Source: Periplaneta americana
Lineage: Eukaryota; Arthropoda; Insecta; Blattodea; Blattidae
Direction of reading: 5' to 3'
DNA: 64,000 nucleotides
Assembly: GCF_040183065.1 (NCBI RefSeq)
Contig: NC_091120.1
Location: forward strand, 20,665,208-20,729,207
Shown here: in pieces, positions 1 to 11,737 of the stretch
How the letters are laid out: each line of letters begins with the position of its first letter
Numbering within the stretch: the first letter of the stretch is position 1
The notes under the pieces: model-generated
Databases searched by the model: none
What the model saw: the letters and a program-made list of their open reading frames with translations, nothing else
Told to the model about the DNA's origin: nothing
Position numbers and translations under genes: made by a program

Positions 1-531
1 TTACATATCTTTACTTAAAAATGAGAGAGATTTGGGTTGTATAAAAAATTATAGAGAGTGAATTTGTAGAAGCAACTAGAGGAGGCAACATCTATCTTTT
101 AGGGGATTCTTATACTATTATAAGCAGAGAATGAACAACAATAATGGAAGTACGTATTTGTTGTGCATCAGGAAATCAATGTGCAGAGGACGAGCGATCA
201 CCAACAGTCTTAAAACACACAGTTCACAATAACGCCTCAAATGTGGAAATGATGCAGAGAGAAGGATACAAGATGAGCAAAAGCCATTTACGCGAGAGGC
301 GACAGAAGACTACAACATAGGCTATAGTCCAAATATATCAACAAGATAAGGATGAGGGACGCATTTTGGATTACTTAAGAACATGTGGTCACAATTTTAC
401 TTTATAATTTATGTTCATTTTTTTAAATGTCAGTACATTATACAAAGTCAAACGAATACTAACCTATACCAAATTAATAGCATGCAAACGATAAGTATGC
501 CATATTTAATGTGAAGCAAATAAAAATATTG
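1..531. other. AT-rich sequence, nothing recognised
   Basis: No open frame of useful length, no repeat pair and no familiar mobile-element motif was seen here. It ends at the TA dinucleotide that flanks the mariner-like element. Confidence 0.5.
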
Positions 532-533
532 TA

Positions 534-1211
534 AAGGGTGCGTCAGAAAGAACGGATGGATTTCAAACTATCGATACGCAACGAGGAGAGAGATATAGTG
601 AGGGGGACCACGACTGTTGGGTCAGCCATAGAATGCAGTTTCAGTTGAGAATATGGTGTTGGTCTGGTGTACAACGTGCTTTCATCGTAGAGACATTTTT
701 GAAAAATGAAGAGTCTGTGATCGCCACTCAGGACTCATTTCGACATCGGATGTCACGCTAGGATTCCAACTCGGAATACAATTTTGCGGTGGGTGGCTTC
801 ATTTCGTATCACAGGTTCAACATTAAAGAAGAAATCACCTGGACGAAATTCTATTGCACTGAGATTGTCCGAGGCTACGGTAAGATCTCGCGCCCTGCGA
901 CTTCTTTCTTTGGGACCATTTGAAGGCGTAAGTTTGTAAACATCGATCACATACACTGGACGAACTGAAGACAGCGATTCGTGAAGAAATCGTGGCAATT
1001 GCACCAGCTATGACTGTGAAAGTGATGGCGAACATCAGAAAACGCCTCGATGCCTGTATTGAAAGCCAAGGACATCATATGGATAATGTTGCTTTCCATA
1101 AATAAACTGCATGTATTGGTGAATATGTTGATAACAATAAATTTTTGATTTGATGAATCTTTACAATTTTCTTGCCATGTGAAATCCATCCGTTCTTTCT
1201 GACGCACCCTG
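534..1211 (+). mobile_element. Internally deleted Tc1/mariner-like transposon (non-autonomous)
   Basis: Terminal inverted repeats of about 31 bp (agggtgcgtcagaaagaacg... at 535 and its reverse complement ending at 1210) bracket about 0.68 kb, with TA on both sides (532-533 and 1212-1213) as expected for Tc1/mariner insertion. Plus-strand translation, over more than one frame, gives an N-terminal helix-turn-helix piece (NTILRWVASFRITGS, about 770-830) and then directly the C-terminal catalytic neighbourhood (DLAPCDFFLWDHLK, about 891-932) followed by LDELKTAIREEIVAI. The middle of the transposase, with the first catalytic Asp residues, is missing, and stops and frameshifts are present. It is a dead but mobilisable-looking deletion derivative. 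The open frames on the opposite strand here are shadows. Confidence 0.85.
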
Positions 1212-1213
1212 TA

Positions 1214-2603
1214 TATAAGAAAAAAAATGTGTAGGCCTATTAATAATGTATTAAAATTTAGTATGTCAATTTTTAATATGTCCGTTCTCTTGTAGGTGAA
1301 AAGTAGTATGTTAATCAGCACTGTACGATTTCAGAATTAAGTTATACTCATTTCTGAACAATCGTACAGATGAAAAAATTTATTTTTCTGATTTTGTGAG
1401 CTTTATCAGATGCATGTATTAAGGGATACTATATTACTGTGTTCTTCATTCAATACTATGAATAGTTGATGAAGTAAAAAGAAATGTCGCATTGAACACG
1501 TTAATAGCTAGAAATTAAAAAGCTTCTGTTCTTTCCCGCCTAGGTGTACTTTTGGTTCAATTGATGAAAATGTACGAGGAATATTTATAGGAGTATTTAC
1601 ATGTATACTTTCAATTTCCACTGACATGAATGCATGATTTGTTCCAGTCGTTAAAAAATTTTGAGTAGCCCTATTTATGAAATAAGTTACATTCTTAATT
1701 CCTCCTCCTTAAGTTTTACCTATATTCAAGCATTATTTCATCATACGAACATAGATCTACACTATATGAAGTTAGGAAAGTCCTGTTATTTTTCCAATAG
1801 AAAACAATGACAAAAGCTCTTTCTTTCTTTTCACAGTCCCTGCTTCTAAATGCATGTACATTTATGCAAGTCACTTATCCATGCGATTTACTGTGCAGCT
1901 TTCTTCATAGAAGTTACTCTAAGTTCATAATCCTTTTCCATCTTGAAGAACGGACTCTCTCTCTAGCTGACAAAGCTGGAGAGAATATGATCCGCTAAGG
2001 CTGCACTCGTTTTGGGACGAACAGTGCGACACTAGCGTTCGTTACAGGATCAATATTGTAAAGCCTGTGTGAAGTTGATTGAATCATTTCATAATCAATA
2101 TATTGCACAAATAACCCTTTCACGCGACTCCAGTATCTCTCTCATAGAGCGATACTCCACACAACCGTTCAAATAAGTACGTATACAATGTACTCAATGC
2201 AATATAGTCCCTTTGATTGTTATGCGCTCTTGTAATTTCATTAAAAAACAGCTGTGGGGTGTAACGAGTCCCAATCCTTAATAGTGGGGGGTCGATTTTG
2301 CTTCAAGTCTTGTGACATGGGGGCGTAGCACTTCACACGGAATTCTATAGTGCAGTGAGACTTGTAAGGGGAAGGGTTTCTTTATTACATTTCACCGTAC
2401 CACTGAGCGCAGCTTCGTGGATCAATTGTGCGCGGTGAAATTCAACGCCTCGCTATAAGCCAAAATACATTAACTCTCTGCGAACTTCGCATCGGTTTCC
2501 GGGGTAAAATTCGTTTCAAAGAATATTTCTCTATTAAATCTTCAATTATTCTCGACTGCAGCGGTTAGACAACAGTTTCAGAATTACTGCACATTTTAAT
2601 TAC
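1214..2603. other. Unassigned sequence
   Basis: Mostly AT-rich, with a more GC-balanced stretch at about 1990-2520. No coding or repeat identity was recognised. A small imperfect inverted repeat (gtacgatt / aatcgtac) lies at about 1321-1372. Confidence 0.4.
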
Positions 2604-3743
2604 GAAGAATTAGGACTTACTTACTTACAAATGGCTTTTAAGGAACCCGAAGGTTCATTGCCGCCCTCACATAAGCCCGCCAGCGGTCCCTATCCTGTGC
2701 AAGATTAATCCAGTCTCTATCGTCATACCCCACCTCCCTCAAATCCATTTTAATATTATCCTCTCATCTACGTCTCGGCCTCCCCAAAGGTCTTTTTCCC
2801 TCCGGTCTCCCAATTAACACTCTATATGTATTTCTGGATTCGCCCATACGTGCTACATGCCCTGTCCATCTCAAACATCTGGATTTAATGTTCCTAATTA
2901 TGTCAGGTGAAGAATACAATGCGTGCAGTTCTGCGTTGTGTAACTTTCTCCATTCTCCTGTAACTTCATCCCGCTTAGCCCCAAATATTTTCCTAAGAAT
3001 CTTATTCTCAAACACCCTGAACCTATGTTCCTCTCTCAAGTGAGAGTCCAAGTTTCACAACCATACAGAACAACCGGTAATATAACTGTTTTATAAATTC
3101 TAACTTTCAGATTTTTTGACAGCAGACTAGATGATAAAAGCTTCTCAACCGAATAATAACAGGCATTTCCCATATATATTCTGCGTTTAATTTCCTCCCG
3201 AGTGTCATTTATATTTGTTACTGTTGCTCCAAGATATTTGAATTTTTCCACGTCTTCGAAAGATAAATCTCCAATTTTTATATTTCCATTTCGTACAATA
3301 TTCTCGTCACGAGACATAATCATATACTTTGTCTTTCCGCGATTTTCTTCCAAACCTATCGCTTTACTTGCTTCAAGTAAAATTTCCGATTTTTCCCTAA
3401 TCGTTTGTGGATTTTCTCCTAACATATTCACGTCATCCCCATAGACAAGAAGCTGATGTAACCCGTTCAATTCCAAACCCTGCCTGTTATCCTGAACTTT
3501 CCTAATGGCATATTCTAAAGCGAAGTTAAAAAGTAAAGGTGATAGTGCATCTCCCTGCTTTAGCCCGCAGTGAATTGGAAAAGCATCGGATAGAAACTGA
3601 CCTATACGGACTCTGCTGTATGTTTCACTGAGACACATTTTAATTAATCGAACTAGTTTCTTGGGAATACCAAATTCAATAAGAATATCATATAATACTT
3701 CCCTCTTAACCGAGTCATATGCCTTTTTGAAAGAAGAATTAGG
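2604..3743 (-). mobile_element. 5'-truncated RTE-like LINE copy with TSD
   Basis: Copy of the RTE-like non-LTR family that recurs through this window. A direct repeat gaagaattagg at 2604-2614 and 3733-3743 is a convincing 11-bp TSD, so the insertion is 2615-3732. The 3' end (low coordinate) carries the family's (TTAC/TAAG)n-type tail. Reading the minus strand, the reverse transcriptase begins inside the finger/palm region and includes [20 protein letters not shown] and the catalytic box [11 protein letters not shown], then the C-terminal part RLRVFENK...GHVARM...GRPEGKRPLGRPRRR. The catalytic box reads YGDD; the other copies have YADD (one CADD). The frame is broken near 3040-3050, so this is a pseudogene. 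RTE assignment is by motif resemblance. Confidence 0.85.
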
Positions 3744-4084
3744 TTAGGACTAAGTTATAATAAAAAATTCTTAGGTTGCCATCTTTCATGCAACGACAGT
3801 CTTACAAGGGAACCGTCCCAGGTCGTGTAGCTTGAATTTAATGAAAATGCGTATTTAAGCTAAGAGTCACAGGCCGGTTTCTTCAACCTTTGTTAAATTA
3901 TAATAGTGTGTTATTCCATTTAACTGTAAACTTAACAATTGAAGCATTTCTTCAAGTACTGTTAGTACTAACAGGCTGTTAAAACCCATGTTAATTTAAC
4001 TGCTCAATTTCATGCAGTTAAATCATTTAACTCTCTGTTAGCATAGAAGTATTCAATATATGCTGAACTTCTATATCTTGATTA
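3744..4084. repeat. Possible left end of a larger terminal-inverted-repeat element
   Basis: The stretch gtttcttcaacctttgtta at about 3878 is the reverse complement of taacaaaggttgaagaaa at about 6272. A second short pair, taactctctgttag near 4028 and ctaacagagagtta near 5362, also exists. This suggests a roughly 2.4-kb DNA element or foldback, later interrupted by the pogo-like element at 4085. No transposase was seen. Confidence 0.35.
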
Positions 4085-4899
4085 CAGTGAAACCTATCAT
4101 TTACGGACATCGAAGGGACGTAACAATCTGTCCGCATCTGGGAGGTGTCCTTTATTGGGCGGGAGGCTCCCCAATCTAACAGTAAATTTATAACATGCAT
4201 TATGTATCCCTTCACGCTTTAAATGAAATATATATTACTGTAGTTTAATTCTAAATACAGTCTACTGTACTACAGTAAATTCTTTGCAACTTTGAACTAC
4301 AGTAGATAAGACCGAAGAAGAAAAAAACAGTACTGTGTCATGCAATTTTATTCTAGATCTACAGATATGCTGTACTGTAATTTATAGTTTTCAACTTAAC
4401 CTTTACGTTCAGGTGCCATGTCTCTCGAAACAGAACAACTGATTGAAGTGAAGAGAATAATCCTACTAGTCCTATCATGTATCGAATACAATTTCACAAT
4501 CGCGGAAATCTTGGACCCATCAGACAGGTTAAATTTTATGACTTTATTTATCCACCCTCTTCCAGTTAACAAGGGGTAGCCGGTTGGGCTAGTGGTAGCC
4601 TACGGGACCCTTATTGTTTTCTTTCATATTAAGGAATGTCTGTACAGTTCTCAAAACTAAATTTTCCATTTTTGTAACACATTAGGTCTTGAAATCCAAG
4701 TTCTGTCCGCAGTCAGGAGGTAAAGCAAGCTTTAGGACTGTGAAACAGCTGTCCGTGTCCGTGTCTGAGAGTGTCCGTAAACGAGAGTTAAATTTATCAT
4801 TAGGCCTATTTCTATATTATTTCAGTTGGGACATAAAAATCTGTCCGTATATGAGGAGTGTCCGTATCTTGGGGGTGTCCGTAAGGAGAGGTTTCACTG
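4085..4899. mobile_element. Non-autonomous pogo/Tigger-like DNA transposon
   Basis: The left end cagtgaaacctatc (4085) and right end gagaggtttcactg (to 4899) are inverted repeats flanked by TA at 4083-4084 and 4900-4901. Both ends carry further subterminal gtccgta/tacggac motifs (4101, 4129, 4754-4790, 4845-4885). The cagtgaaacc terminus and TA target resemble pogo/Tigger elements. No transposase ORF is present. Confidence 0.65.
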
Positions 4900-4901
4900 T
4901 A

Positions 4902-6260
4902 TTTAGAAAATGATATCCATGAATACATAAACAGAGCGGATGATTTCTATGATTTGACAGAACAGGAGTCCATACAAAGGGATAGGCTATTTTCTGCCAA
5001 GCCTCATTTTTCGCTTTCAACATAGATCCTTTTGTTTGTTTATTCTCAATAATTGGTTCATACTGCAAAATTGTTTCCAGCAGAAAGCTTCTCTCGAAGG
5101 AAGAGAAATTAGTCCCATGATTTATTTTTGTTCCAGTGTTTTCCATTTCACAAAAGCAATACCAATACGGCAATACGTCGCTTCATGCTACTGTGATACA
5201 GACGATGGAAAGAAGCATAAGTCAGAGAGAATAGAGAGACTTTTATTCTCTCTGAGTCAAACAACGGAAACAAGCGAGAATCGCAACTGTCAGAGGTCAG
5301 AAAAAAGAATTGAGCCTATACTTTGTTATAGGTTATGGTTAAACTCTAGAATCTCTGGTCCTAACAGAGAGTTAACAAACAGAATGTTAAAATGTGAAAT
5401 GTAAAGTTTAAGAAACGCAGTATTTTTAACAACAATTTATACTTTTGTGCGAGATCGTGCGTATTTGCTTGTTTTCCGCACAGAACCAATACGCGGCAAG
5501 TGTGAAATACCACATTCAGTATTCCCAACCTAACACACATAACAATTTCCCTCTTCTTACCGCTTAAGCGCGACATTCATTTTACTGCTTTAGGCTTTTA
5601 ACATAGGCCTATTATTTTTAGAGACGTTTAACACAGTAATAATTATAAATTGGAAACTTACCACTGCAATTTCACCTAAATTGCAATGTTAATTATTGTT
5701 TTTAAATATTTGCAAGAATTAAGTAAAGTCTACTACTCCACGAAACTTATTGCATTCCTGATACAAGTAACATTGAGGAAGCCGTGAAAAAATCAACAAG
5801 AATCCAGATGCCGATGTTATTACTGCAATATGTTATATAAATAATATTGTTAAAATATTAAAATGAAAAATAAATCACTACATAACCTTACCGTTTGTTT
5901 TAAGTTCGCATTTATAGACTGGGGGGGGGGGGAAGACAGACGTATATCACGGCCTGCTGGAGTATAGTAAACACAGAAAACATTTTATAGCAACAATGTT
6001 GAAGAAAGATATTTTGGTTTTCCGAAGTTGCCGTCATTAAACAGAAACCAACATGGAGATTTCATTGCAACTAATTAGAAATTCGTCTTTCAGGTATGTA
6101 ATAAACGATCTTCGCACAAAATAATGTACGATACATTAGCAGTATGTTTGTTTTCATGTTCTCGAAAATTAAAAAAGCTCAACTAAGTTTCGCTTTTTCA
6201 ATCTTTTCCTCGAATCTTGTAACGTATATTACTATTAACTTACAGTTAATTACGCTATCT
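4902..6260. other. Unassigned sequence between transposon ends
   Basis: Open frames of up to 122 codons occur on both strands (4817-5404) but overlap each other and show no domain signature. A G homopolymer lies at about 5922-5931. The stretch 6170-6240 (Ser/Phe-poor, aatcttttcctcgaat) resembles one near 58310-58340, suggesting an old dispersed repeat. Confidence 0.35.
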
Positions 6261-6881
6261 TAGGTGCATTTTAACAAAGGTTGAAGAAATCGGGCTTTAG
6301 AACCTTAATAGAATCTTCATTTTATGTTAATGTTTAATAATAATTTCAACATTTTTATTTGGCCAAGGAACAATTAGGCTATTTATTTTTACTAGAACAT
6401 GAATGTATTTTTAACTTCAACAGCTAAGATCTGAAAAATTAAGTTCTATGTCACAGATGTAAGTTAAGGTCAACTGCTTCAAAACTATCGACGTATCATC
6501 CCGGTAAGATCTTAGACCACTTGCACAGTTTTCACTAAAAAAGTGAGCAGGATATATTTTTGAAGGGTCTAATTATTTCAAACATTAAAAAAAATACTAC
6601 CAAGGAAAGGTAATAATTCTGGCAAGGATCAAATTCTTAAAAGTTTAATATTTTGATTGATGAAAATGTACAATCACTGCTTCACCGTTTATTGGCGAAT
6701 TTTAACAAACATTTTTACTTGGTTCAAGGGGCTCTACAGTAATTTTGTCCATCTAGAATGCGTATTCAAGGGCAAAAAAGGAATGGTATGAAGAAATAAT
6801 TCCATGTACCGAATCTCATTGTCCGTGATCGTAGCCATTTTCGTTGTTTAGATTTCTGACCGGCTTTCTTAATATTATTAG

Positions 6882-7075
6882 GGAACGTATTGAACTGGTC
6901 TCCACCTGGGAGAAGAAAAAGAGGACGACCTAGATATATGTGGAGGGAAAGAATTATAGAAGCAATGAGAGCTAGAGGTCTGGAAGATGGATCCTGGAAT
7001 AACAGAGAAGAATGGAAAAAGGGAATTCAAGGCAACCGCTTATAAAGTGGAAAAGCCTTTAAAAGTAAAGTAAGT
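6882..7075 (+). mobile_element. LINE 3' tail fragment (RTE-type)
   Basis: Plus-strand translation gives PPGRRKRGRPRYMWRERI and then LEDGSWNNREEWKKGI, the extreme C-terminus typical of RTE-type LINE polyproteins (a Gly-Arg-Pro basic patch followed by a Trp-rich stretch). It is followed by a tail of aaagtaaagtaagtag. Only about 55 codons remain, with no reverse transcriptase. Confidence 0.6.
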
Positions 7076-7079
7076 AGCC

Positions 7080-7725
7080 TATGAAGAAATAATTGGCTGG
7101 AAACGGTCTTAAGTCTGCCTCATTTCCATCGCAGTACAGATGCACGGAATTAACGCTTAAATGGACACTTTGAGAGAATAAAGTAAGTTCAATTTGCACA
7201 AAAATAGTATAACTTAGATGTGTGTTTTATTTGAAAAAATAAAGTAGCCTATATTAATAAAAACTTGGTCATTAAATAGGCCTATTTGTTTTTGAAAGGG
7301 CCTATGTTTTCAGATTTCAAATTTTTTCTCAAAAAAAAACGTAGGCCTAATCCGCAAAATGTTAATACCTGACTGGTCAAATTGGTTTCAAAGAAGAATT
7401 TATGATATTTTTTTTATTTCAGTCTTCATTTCAAAATTTAAATTGCCAACAATTTAATATTCAAGACTTAGGCCCTTTCATAAATAACGCATTCAAGTTA
7501 TTATAATGGTGAAACAATTGAAACACAAGTTTTTTTTATGAAAATGAAACAATCTTTCCTGATTTCTGAATAAATTTATAGGCCTAATTTAAAAAGAATT
7601 CTAGGCCTACATACGCCTATTTGTTAGTTTTCAAGTAATTTGTATACAGAGAAGTTAACAGCAGACTTTGATGGCTTCTAAACCATTTCTTTAATAGTTT
7701 TTAATGGCGTTACACGACTATAAAT
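7080..7725. other. AT-rich sequence, nothing recognised
   Basis: Contains several taggcct palindromes but no open frame, repeat pair or family signature that I can support. Confidence 0.4.
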
Positions 7726-7962
7726 CTGCAGTGCTCGGGAAAAGTGACACAAGTCAGTTTCCACAAACCTTTTTTGATAATTTATTGACAACTTACGGAA
7801 CATCTGATCGCTTGGAAAAAAATACATAAGTATTTCTCCCATTACAATAATTCATAGGCTACAGAAAAAAATCAAATCGACATAAACCAGTGTAAGTTGT
7901 CAATAAATTATCAAAAAAGGTTTGTGGAAACTGACTTATGTCACTTTTCCCGAGCACTGCAG
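7726..7962. mobile_element. MITE/foldback with about 70-bp terminal inverted repeats
   Basis: The left arm (7726-7795, starting ctgcagtgctcgggaaaagt) is nearly perfectly repeated in inverted orientation at 7893-7962. The spacer is about 97 bp and non-coding. The arms differ at very few positions. The outermost ctgcag is itself palindromic, so the exact edge and TSD are ambiguous. Confidence 0.8.
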
Positions 7963-9180
7963 AAATAATAAGTAAGATATAAACCGAAGAAGTAAAACAT
8001 TCAGTTAATCACAGGCCTATGAGATATCTGAACACTTGTTATTTACGTAATGATGACAACTAGTTAGGCATACTTCTTTTACGCAAGAATTATTTACTTT
8101 ACACAGGTTATGATGTCAACCTCAGGGTTAAGTTACATAATAAGTAAATTAGACTATTCCTGGGATTTTAGGGTAAATGACTATTTTGTTCCTTACGCAT
8201 TAATAAAAAAAAGATACTGATAATATGTCCACGCTTCATGGAAAATCATGAAGATTAGTTGAGTTTCATAGTATCCTAAAATGCATATTTTATTGTTTTA
8301 GTACCTTAAGTGCCTATTTGCACAAACTAAAAAATAAATTCTGAAATTGTTTACTAGAATATTAATAAGAATAGACCTAAATAACACACACTCAACACTG
8401 CAAATTCTATGTACGTTCATAGATAGGTAAAATAACAATCAACATTTAGCCTATTATAAACGGCATTTTTAAAACTTCTCACTTCGTGAAATACCAGTAG
8501 TAAGCCTAAGTAGGGCTATCGATTGGCCGATAGTCTTACATTTCAACAATACCTTAAACATAAAACTGTCAGGATTCAGATTTCAGGTACGTCCTGTTGT
8601 CTTTAATCTATTATGCTGTGTTTTTTTTTTTTTCAAAAAATTATATCCTGAATTAAGACATGCCTAGACAGAAATCATTAAGAGTACGTTTATACGACAG
8701 AGACTCCTAGAATTCCCAGGAATTTAGCCTACTTTTCCTGGAAAAATCATTTAGGCCTAGGCTTGTCTCTGAGGAAACTGAAATAAAAAAGTAAGTAATT
8801 TTAGTTATGTCCCTCTAACCTAAGTTTGTGTGGAGCGTTCATTTTCCTCATACAAACTGATTGCAAAATTGTATGTAAACAAAATTGTAAATTCTATGTT
8901 AAAAACTTAATTTTTTACACAGCATTTGGTACATATGCAAATAAAAATCAAAATATGTATCGTTTATCGTTTTCTAAAGGAGCCTATATATATATATCAC
9001 ACAGAACTCCATTTTGTGCCCACATGTGCAGAAAGAGAGTTTTGTAAAAATGGTCCTCAATTTGGAGAAAAAAAAGTTAATGAAAGTGTTGTCATTTTAT
9101 TGCTTAACTTTTGTTTATTACAAAAAAATAAATTTTGAGGGCTTATTGTAGTATTTTAAGTACATTATTTATTATGTAAG
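7963..9180. other. AT-rich sequence, nothing recognised
   Basis: Two overlapping open frames of 70-73 codons at 8826-9138 have no domain features and are probably chance. taggcct palindromes are scattered through the region. Confidence 0.4.
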
Positions 9181-9399
9181 CTTATTCTAGGTGCCCTGCT
9201 AGCATCAGGGACTATCGAAATAAAATTGAATTCAAACACAAACTTAATAGGCCCTTGGTCAGTAATTGAGACTCGTTCAGACATGGATTCTTGTGAATAG
9301 TTCTCTTAATCTATCACAAAATATTTCAATATCCGGTAATTTCATCACTAGGCCTATATCATTTTTTCTAGGTTTAATTTTTACTTAAATAAAAATATT

Positions 9400-9600
9400 T
9401 CTTTGTTCAATAAACTGCCTAGCCTTTATTAATAGCTAAGTTAATCTTTTAGTATTTTGATTTTTATTGTAGGCATATTTGTAAATTTGATATTAATTGT
9501 AATTATATTCTTAATAGCTTATTGTAGTTTGAATCCTCTGGTAGAGGGGAAGAGAAAGCCTAATGGCCTTATCTCTACCAGGTTAAATAAATAGGCCTAT
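9400..9600 (+). mobile_element. LINE 3'-UTR remnant ending in a conserved hairpin
   Basis: AT-rich sequence ends in ctggtagaggggaagagaaa...ttatctctaccag (9538-9582), which folds into a stem (ctggtagag / ctctaccag) with an inner gcc/ggc stem and is followed by gttaaataaata. The same hairpin plus tail occurs at about 47806, 61130, 62125 and 62437 and, degraded, at 27228. At 62 kb it is attached to a CR1/L2-type LINE coding end. I infer that this is the 3' recognition end of related LINEs. Confidence 0.6.
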
Positions 9601-9899
9601 ATATATACTATAAACCTACTATACTATACTATAACTCTAGAGTCCCAGGTGTAATAATAAGTTAAAATTTAGTAATGTTAACCAATTAATTAATTAGCTT
9701 ATTTATTATTTATTGACTTGTAAAGAAATTATTATTTTTATATTCACTGTTTACATTGAAACAAATAAATTTATTGAAAAATAACACAATTTGTAAGGTA
9801 GCCATCCTGTGCATTGTAATTTAAGAATGAAACAAGACAATAATTATGAGCTTTATGCAAGTCCTGAAAGGGCCCAAATCGCAATAAATTACACAGCAA

Positions 9900-11214
9900 C
9901 TTCAAGCATTCTCTATTAGCTGACGAGAGAATATGGAGCTTCAAGCTTCCTTCTGTGACGAAACTCGGTCAAGCGCCGTTGCGATATCGAGGAGCCTAAG
10001 AAAACCGCAAGTAATGGATCGAATAATCCAGTTTGAAGTTTTTTCCCAATTAGGCTTACAAGTGCCGAGATTCAACCGTCCACCTAACAGTAATGCGTGC
10101 CTATTCTGTGGGGACGAGTGTGGAAAGGGGAAGATGCTCGGTTTAGTTCTGTAAGAGAGGGGATGCGCACATTTAACATCTCTACATAACAACCCCCGTT
10201 GTAAAGAAGTGGGTTGGGTTTAGAGCTCTCCCAACCCCTCGCTCGGGTGGCGGGAACTGGAATCACCTCGCAGTCGACCACCCTTCTCGAGCACGGGGAA
10301 GGAACGTTATCGATTGGCAGCGGTTCCATTTCCTCCCCGATTGGTGGCTTTTTTGAAACGATCCTTGGAGTCTCGTCCAATCAGTTGTCAGAGGTGCGTT
10401 CCGCGCTGGATACGACGAAACATCTGTATCTCACGCCATTCTCACCCTTAGCGTCTTGTCGGCATCGGATTCACGTAAGGCTCATTTTCGCTTGTAATAA
10501 CCGTCGTTTTGAGTTCCCACCGACTCGTTATCTGGTCCGACCAATCCTTGAATGGCGGAGAAGGTTCTGTGGTATTCTTGTCAATACAGTTTTAAGCATG
10601 GTTGACACTTCTATTTTCTGTGTAATTATCTTATTTACTATCGGGGCCGGTAAATGCGGAGAGGGGAGGAGAAAGAAATGTGATGAAGGGTAAGAAAAGA
10701 AGAAGCCGGGATGGTGTGTAGTGAGGAGTCGGTACACGCTAAGGGTGGGACAGTTAAGAGATAGTAGTGACTACCGACTGACCGGCAACAGCCCTGCCGG
10801 ACAAAGGGGATGTTTCTGCAGGGATGAAATGTTTAGTCGCCGACTCGGATGTGAACTACACAGACGCTGATAGAGTGTTGGTGTGCGATTCAGTGTTTCT
10901 CTCCACCTGCAGCACACGAACACATGTGCCAGCCTACGCAACACGGGAACTGTGGCGTGGAAAGTGATTCAGTGTTCTTTTATATCGCTACAGACTAGAA
11001 TAGTACCGTGATGTGTTATTAACGAGGCAACTGACAGTTCGTAAGGTGTCGCAATAAGAAATTGCAGACAAATATTATAAGTAATAAAAACATTTTCGTA
11101 AAAAATACATATAAAATTGTAGCTACTACAGGGAAGGAAAATATCTGTGAAATGAGTGAAATCGGCAGTTGAATTATGCTACTTCAGCTACAGACTGTCT
11201 CAGTCAGCTGAAGA
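9900..11214 (+). promoter_or_regulatory. CpG-rich, repeat-free upstream region (putative promoter/5'UTR)
   Basis: Base composition changes abruptly from AT-rich repeats to GC- and CpG-rich unique sequence that runs into the coding exon at 11215. Open frames on both strands at 9933-10737 overlap each other and look like side effects of high GC. I infer a promoter and 5' UTR by position. No TATA box, initiator or splice site could be assigned with confidence, and an upstream non-coding exon is possible. Confidence 0.4.
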
Positions 11215-11636
11215 ATGAGCGAACAGAGAGAGATCGAGGTTTCAGTCGTAAGCAGTCCTGAGACAAGTCAGTGTTCATCAGCGATGGGGTCCCCTGGGCC
11301 TTCGCCGCACCACCACATATCCACCACCACGACCAGCGCGACGGGCCCCTTATCGTTCCATCCCATCAGCAGGACGTCGTCGCCCCATCCGGTGAGTCCC
11401 GGTAGGAAGTCGCCCCCCTCGGCGGGCTCACCGGGCACCGGAGCGCAAGCGAAGACTTCCTCGCCTCTGTACACATCGTTTTCTATTTCGAGCATCTTGA
11501 GTCGGGCTGAGCCCGCTAAGAAACTGAACGCTTCCGTGGGGCCCCTCCAGCAAACGCCGCCGGCGCAGCATCCCAGCGTAGTGGAGGCGGCTGCAGCGGC
11601 CCTGCATCCCTGCGCCGATACCGCCATGCTGTCCAG
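11215..11636 (+). CDS. First coding exon of a putative developmental transcription factor (eh1/TN motif)
   Basis: The exon starts at ATG 11215 and gives 140 codons plus two bases before a consensus donor (ccag|gtaagc at 11636/11637, phase 2). The product is low-complexity and rich in Ser, Pro, His and Ala, with PHHHI near residue 31, SPHPVSPGRKSPPSAGSP at 56-73 and an AAAAAL run at 125-130. Residues 89-97 read FSISSILSR followed by AEPAKK. This is an eh1/TN-type Groucho-binding motif, as found near the N-terminus of NK-class (including HMX-like), engrailed and some forkhead and T-box repressors. The DNA-binding domain must lie on downstream exons outside this window or in parts I could not recognise. 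High GC, codon-like structure and the absence of repeats set it apart from everything else here. The family (NK-like homeobox) is an inference. Confidence 0.65.
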
Positions 11637-11642
11637 GTAAGC
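11637..11642 (+). other. Splice donor
   Basis: cag|gtaagc matches the metazoan 5' splice-site consensus. Coding character (high GC, open frame) ends here, and the frame stops at the taa inside the donor. Confidence 0.6.
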
Positions 11643-11737
11643 GCCGGGCAATTCACGCTGGAAGCACCTCCCGCCGTGCGAGCGGAGATGGGCTGTTTAA
11701 GTGAACTCTAGTACCATTACTGTATTAGTTACATGGC

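Noticed and set aside
4578-4612. tRNA-like ggttgggctagtggtagcc
   Set aside because: Resembles a box A only. No box B at the right distance was found.
9933-10737. Open frames of 69-159 codons on both strands in the CpG-rich region
   Set aside because: They overlap on opposite strands, show no domain, and are expected by chance in stop-poor GC-rich DNA. Kept only as putative promoter/5' UTR.
11268-11651. 127-codon minus-strand frame opposite the exon
   Set aside because: Shadow of the plus-strand coding exon, which has the eh1-like motif and the splice donor.
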